Shown: piece after piece, positions 63,228 through 64,000 of the stretch
Layout: every line of letters begins with the position of its first letter
How positions within the stretch are numbered: the first letter of the stretch is position 1
NCBI GenBank assembly: GCA_902763535.1
Contig: CACWSG010000004.1
Span: 71,568 to 135,567 of the forward strand
DNA length: 64,000 nt
Direction of reading: 5' to 3'
Source: an uncultured Pseudomonadota bacterium
GTDB lineage: Bacteria > Pseudomonadota > Alphaproteobacteria > RF32 > CAG-239
Notes under the pieces: generated by a model
Databases searched by the model: none
What the model saw: the letters and a program-made list of their open reading frames with translations, nothing else
What the model was told of the DNA's origin: nothing
Program-made: the position numbers and the translations under genes

Positions 63228-64000
63228 ATGCACAAAATTTCATTATATATGGGCGTTAGTTTGGCTTTATTGGGTTTGACCTTTTCGGTTCAGGCTGCCG
63301 ACCATCCGGTCAAAAAGGGAAAACGAGTTTCAGAATTTGGTGAAATATGGCAAGACTACGAAAATTTTAAGCAAAATTTACAAAAAAACTATGGATTCGA
63401 CTATGGTTTAACTTATTCTTTATTGGGGCAATACGGTGCTCCTTCAGGAAAAAAAGCCGCTTTTCAGTCAATAGCGTATCCTGATTTTACTTGGACACTT
63501 TTTAACAACGATATGGGAAATTTGGCTCTGAATGCCGCTTACAACATGGTGCAATATTCCGGCTCTAACGGCAACGGTATCGGTAATCGTATCGGTGTGA
63601 TAACACCTATAAATGACTATACCGAACAGTCAAACGAATTTCCTGAATTGTATTTAACCTACCAATTGCCGGCAGATTATAATTGGATGACCATCGGTTT
63701 GGGACAATTTCCGATTTATAATTTTGACGGTACTGCCTATAACTCCAACCAACAAGAAAACTTTATTAACTGGACTTTTGCTCAAAATGCTTCGTCAACT
63801 TATCCGACTGCAGGTATCGGCGGCTACATTCAAGCCTCACCCAATGATTGGGTATTTACCATCGGTGCTCAAGATGCTACCAATATCACCGGCGAAAGTA
63901 TTTCAACATCCAATTTGGATGAAAAGCATTATACCACATTCGCATCAATCGCGTATAATCCGACCATCAGCGGACTGGGGCAGGGACAATATTCCGTGTT
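63228..64000 (+). CDS. OprB-like carbohydrate-type porin (3' end outside window)
   Basis: ATG 63228 with AAGGAGG four bases before it; the frame is open to the right edge (257 codons visible). The signal peptide is about 1-23 (LALLGLTFSVQA-AD). The mature part shows alternating beta-strand segments with many aromatic residues: FDYGLTYSLLGQYG, LPADYNWMTIGLGQFPIYNFDGTAYNSN (in two parts), INWTFAQNASSTYPTAGIGG, WVFTIGAQDA. The early QDYENFKQNLQKNYG and the later GQFPIYNFDG resemble OprB carbohydrate-selective porins. Divergent from the 429-residue gene. Confidence 0.75.
   Translation, partial: MHKISLYMGVSLALLGLTFSVQAADHPVKKGKRVSEFGEIWQDYENFKQNLQKNYGFDYGLTYSLLGQYGAPSGKKAAFQSIAYPDFTWTLFNNDMGNLALNAAYNMVQYSGSNGNGIGNRIGVITPINDYTEQSNEFPELYLTYQLPADYNWMTIGLGQFPIYNFDGTAYNSNQQENFINWTFAQNASSTYPTAGIGGYIQASPNDWVFTIGAQDATNITGESISTSNLDEKHYTTFASIAYNPTISGLGQGQYSV

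Overview
The window reads as a contiguous piece of chromosome from an AT-rich (roughly 40% G+C by eye), flagellated, diderm alphaproteobacterium. The evidence is a Caulobacter-style flagellar operon (fliF-fliG-fliH-fliN-flbD-flhA), an RpoH sigma factor with the alphaproteobacterial RpoH box, MlaA/MlaC, FadL and OprB-type porins, and an elongator tRNA-Met of alphaproteobacterial type. The mix of many small lipoproteins, a eukaryote-type IleS and several large secreted proteins of unknown family suggests an uncultured, possibly gut or host-associated lineage; that placement is inference. There is no CRISPR array, rRNA, transposase or phage module. Both window ends cut through genes.

Layout. 0-2.4 kb: the tail of a DUF2207-type membrane protein and two tandem VirB8-like bitopic proteins. 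2.5-9.1 kb: a tight plus-strand operon with a TolC-like lipoprotein carrying a cadherin/dystroglycan-type C-terminal domain, a membrane-anchored Memo-AMMECR1 fusion, an M49-like zinc metallopeptidase and L-serine dehydratase. 9.1-16.5 kb: small membrane and lipoproteins, argS, a UPF0149-like protein, a hemolysin III homologue, a LuxR-type response regulator, and an LdcA-like plus MurC/Mpl-like pair. 16.5-21.6 kb: a Bat (aerotolerance) operon with DUF4381, BatA, BatB/C and BatD, without MoxR beside it. 21.6-30.4 kb: tyrS diverging from anmK, three small exported or membrane proteins of unknown family, a GT4 glycosyltransferase, thrS and eno. 30.4-35 kb: two large paralogous Cys-rich exported proteins that share a repeated cysteine module. 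35-42.1 kb: serS, trpS, ileS and a DegT-type aminotransferase. 42.2-49.6 kb: mlaA-mlaC, an isolated 1261-residue protein of unknown family, and a divergent hxlR/fadL pair. 49.7-60.4 kb: the flagellar operon, ending in a FlhG-like ATPase, a FliK-like protein and a membrane J-protein. 60.5-64 kb: rpoH, tRNA-Met, an unknown exported protein and a partial OprB-like porin.

Functional themes. Six aminoacyl-tRNA synthetase genes (argS, tyrS, thrS, serS, trpS, ileS) lie within 31 kb. Cell-wall recycling genes recur (LdcA-like, Mur ligase, AnmK). Envelope functions dominate the rest (Bat, Mla, porins, TolC-like). The flagellar export, rotor and regulatory genes form one transcription unit with FlbD inside it, and rpoH follows immediately.

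The strongest new observations are: (1) a 15-codon leader peptide with five isoleucine codons (ATA, ATA, ATT, ATT, ATC) sitting in a terminator-like hairpin just upstream of ileS, which looks like an isoleucine attenuator controlling a eukaryote-type IleS; (2) the TolC-CADG / membrane Memo-AMMECR1 / M49-like operon, in which both Memo and AMMECR1 signature residues are altered; (3) a Cys-rich module, C-x2-[LM]-G-[YF]-x2-T-x3-C followed by CPF[DN]-x5-C, in two large exported proteins; (4) a perfect 14-bp palindrome between divergent hxlR and fadL; and (5) dyads placed exactly in the spacer of the eno promoter and of the promoter of the unknown gene near 63 kb.
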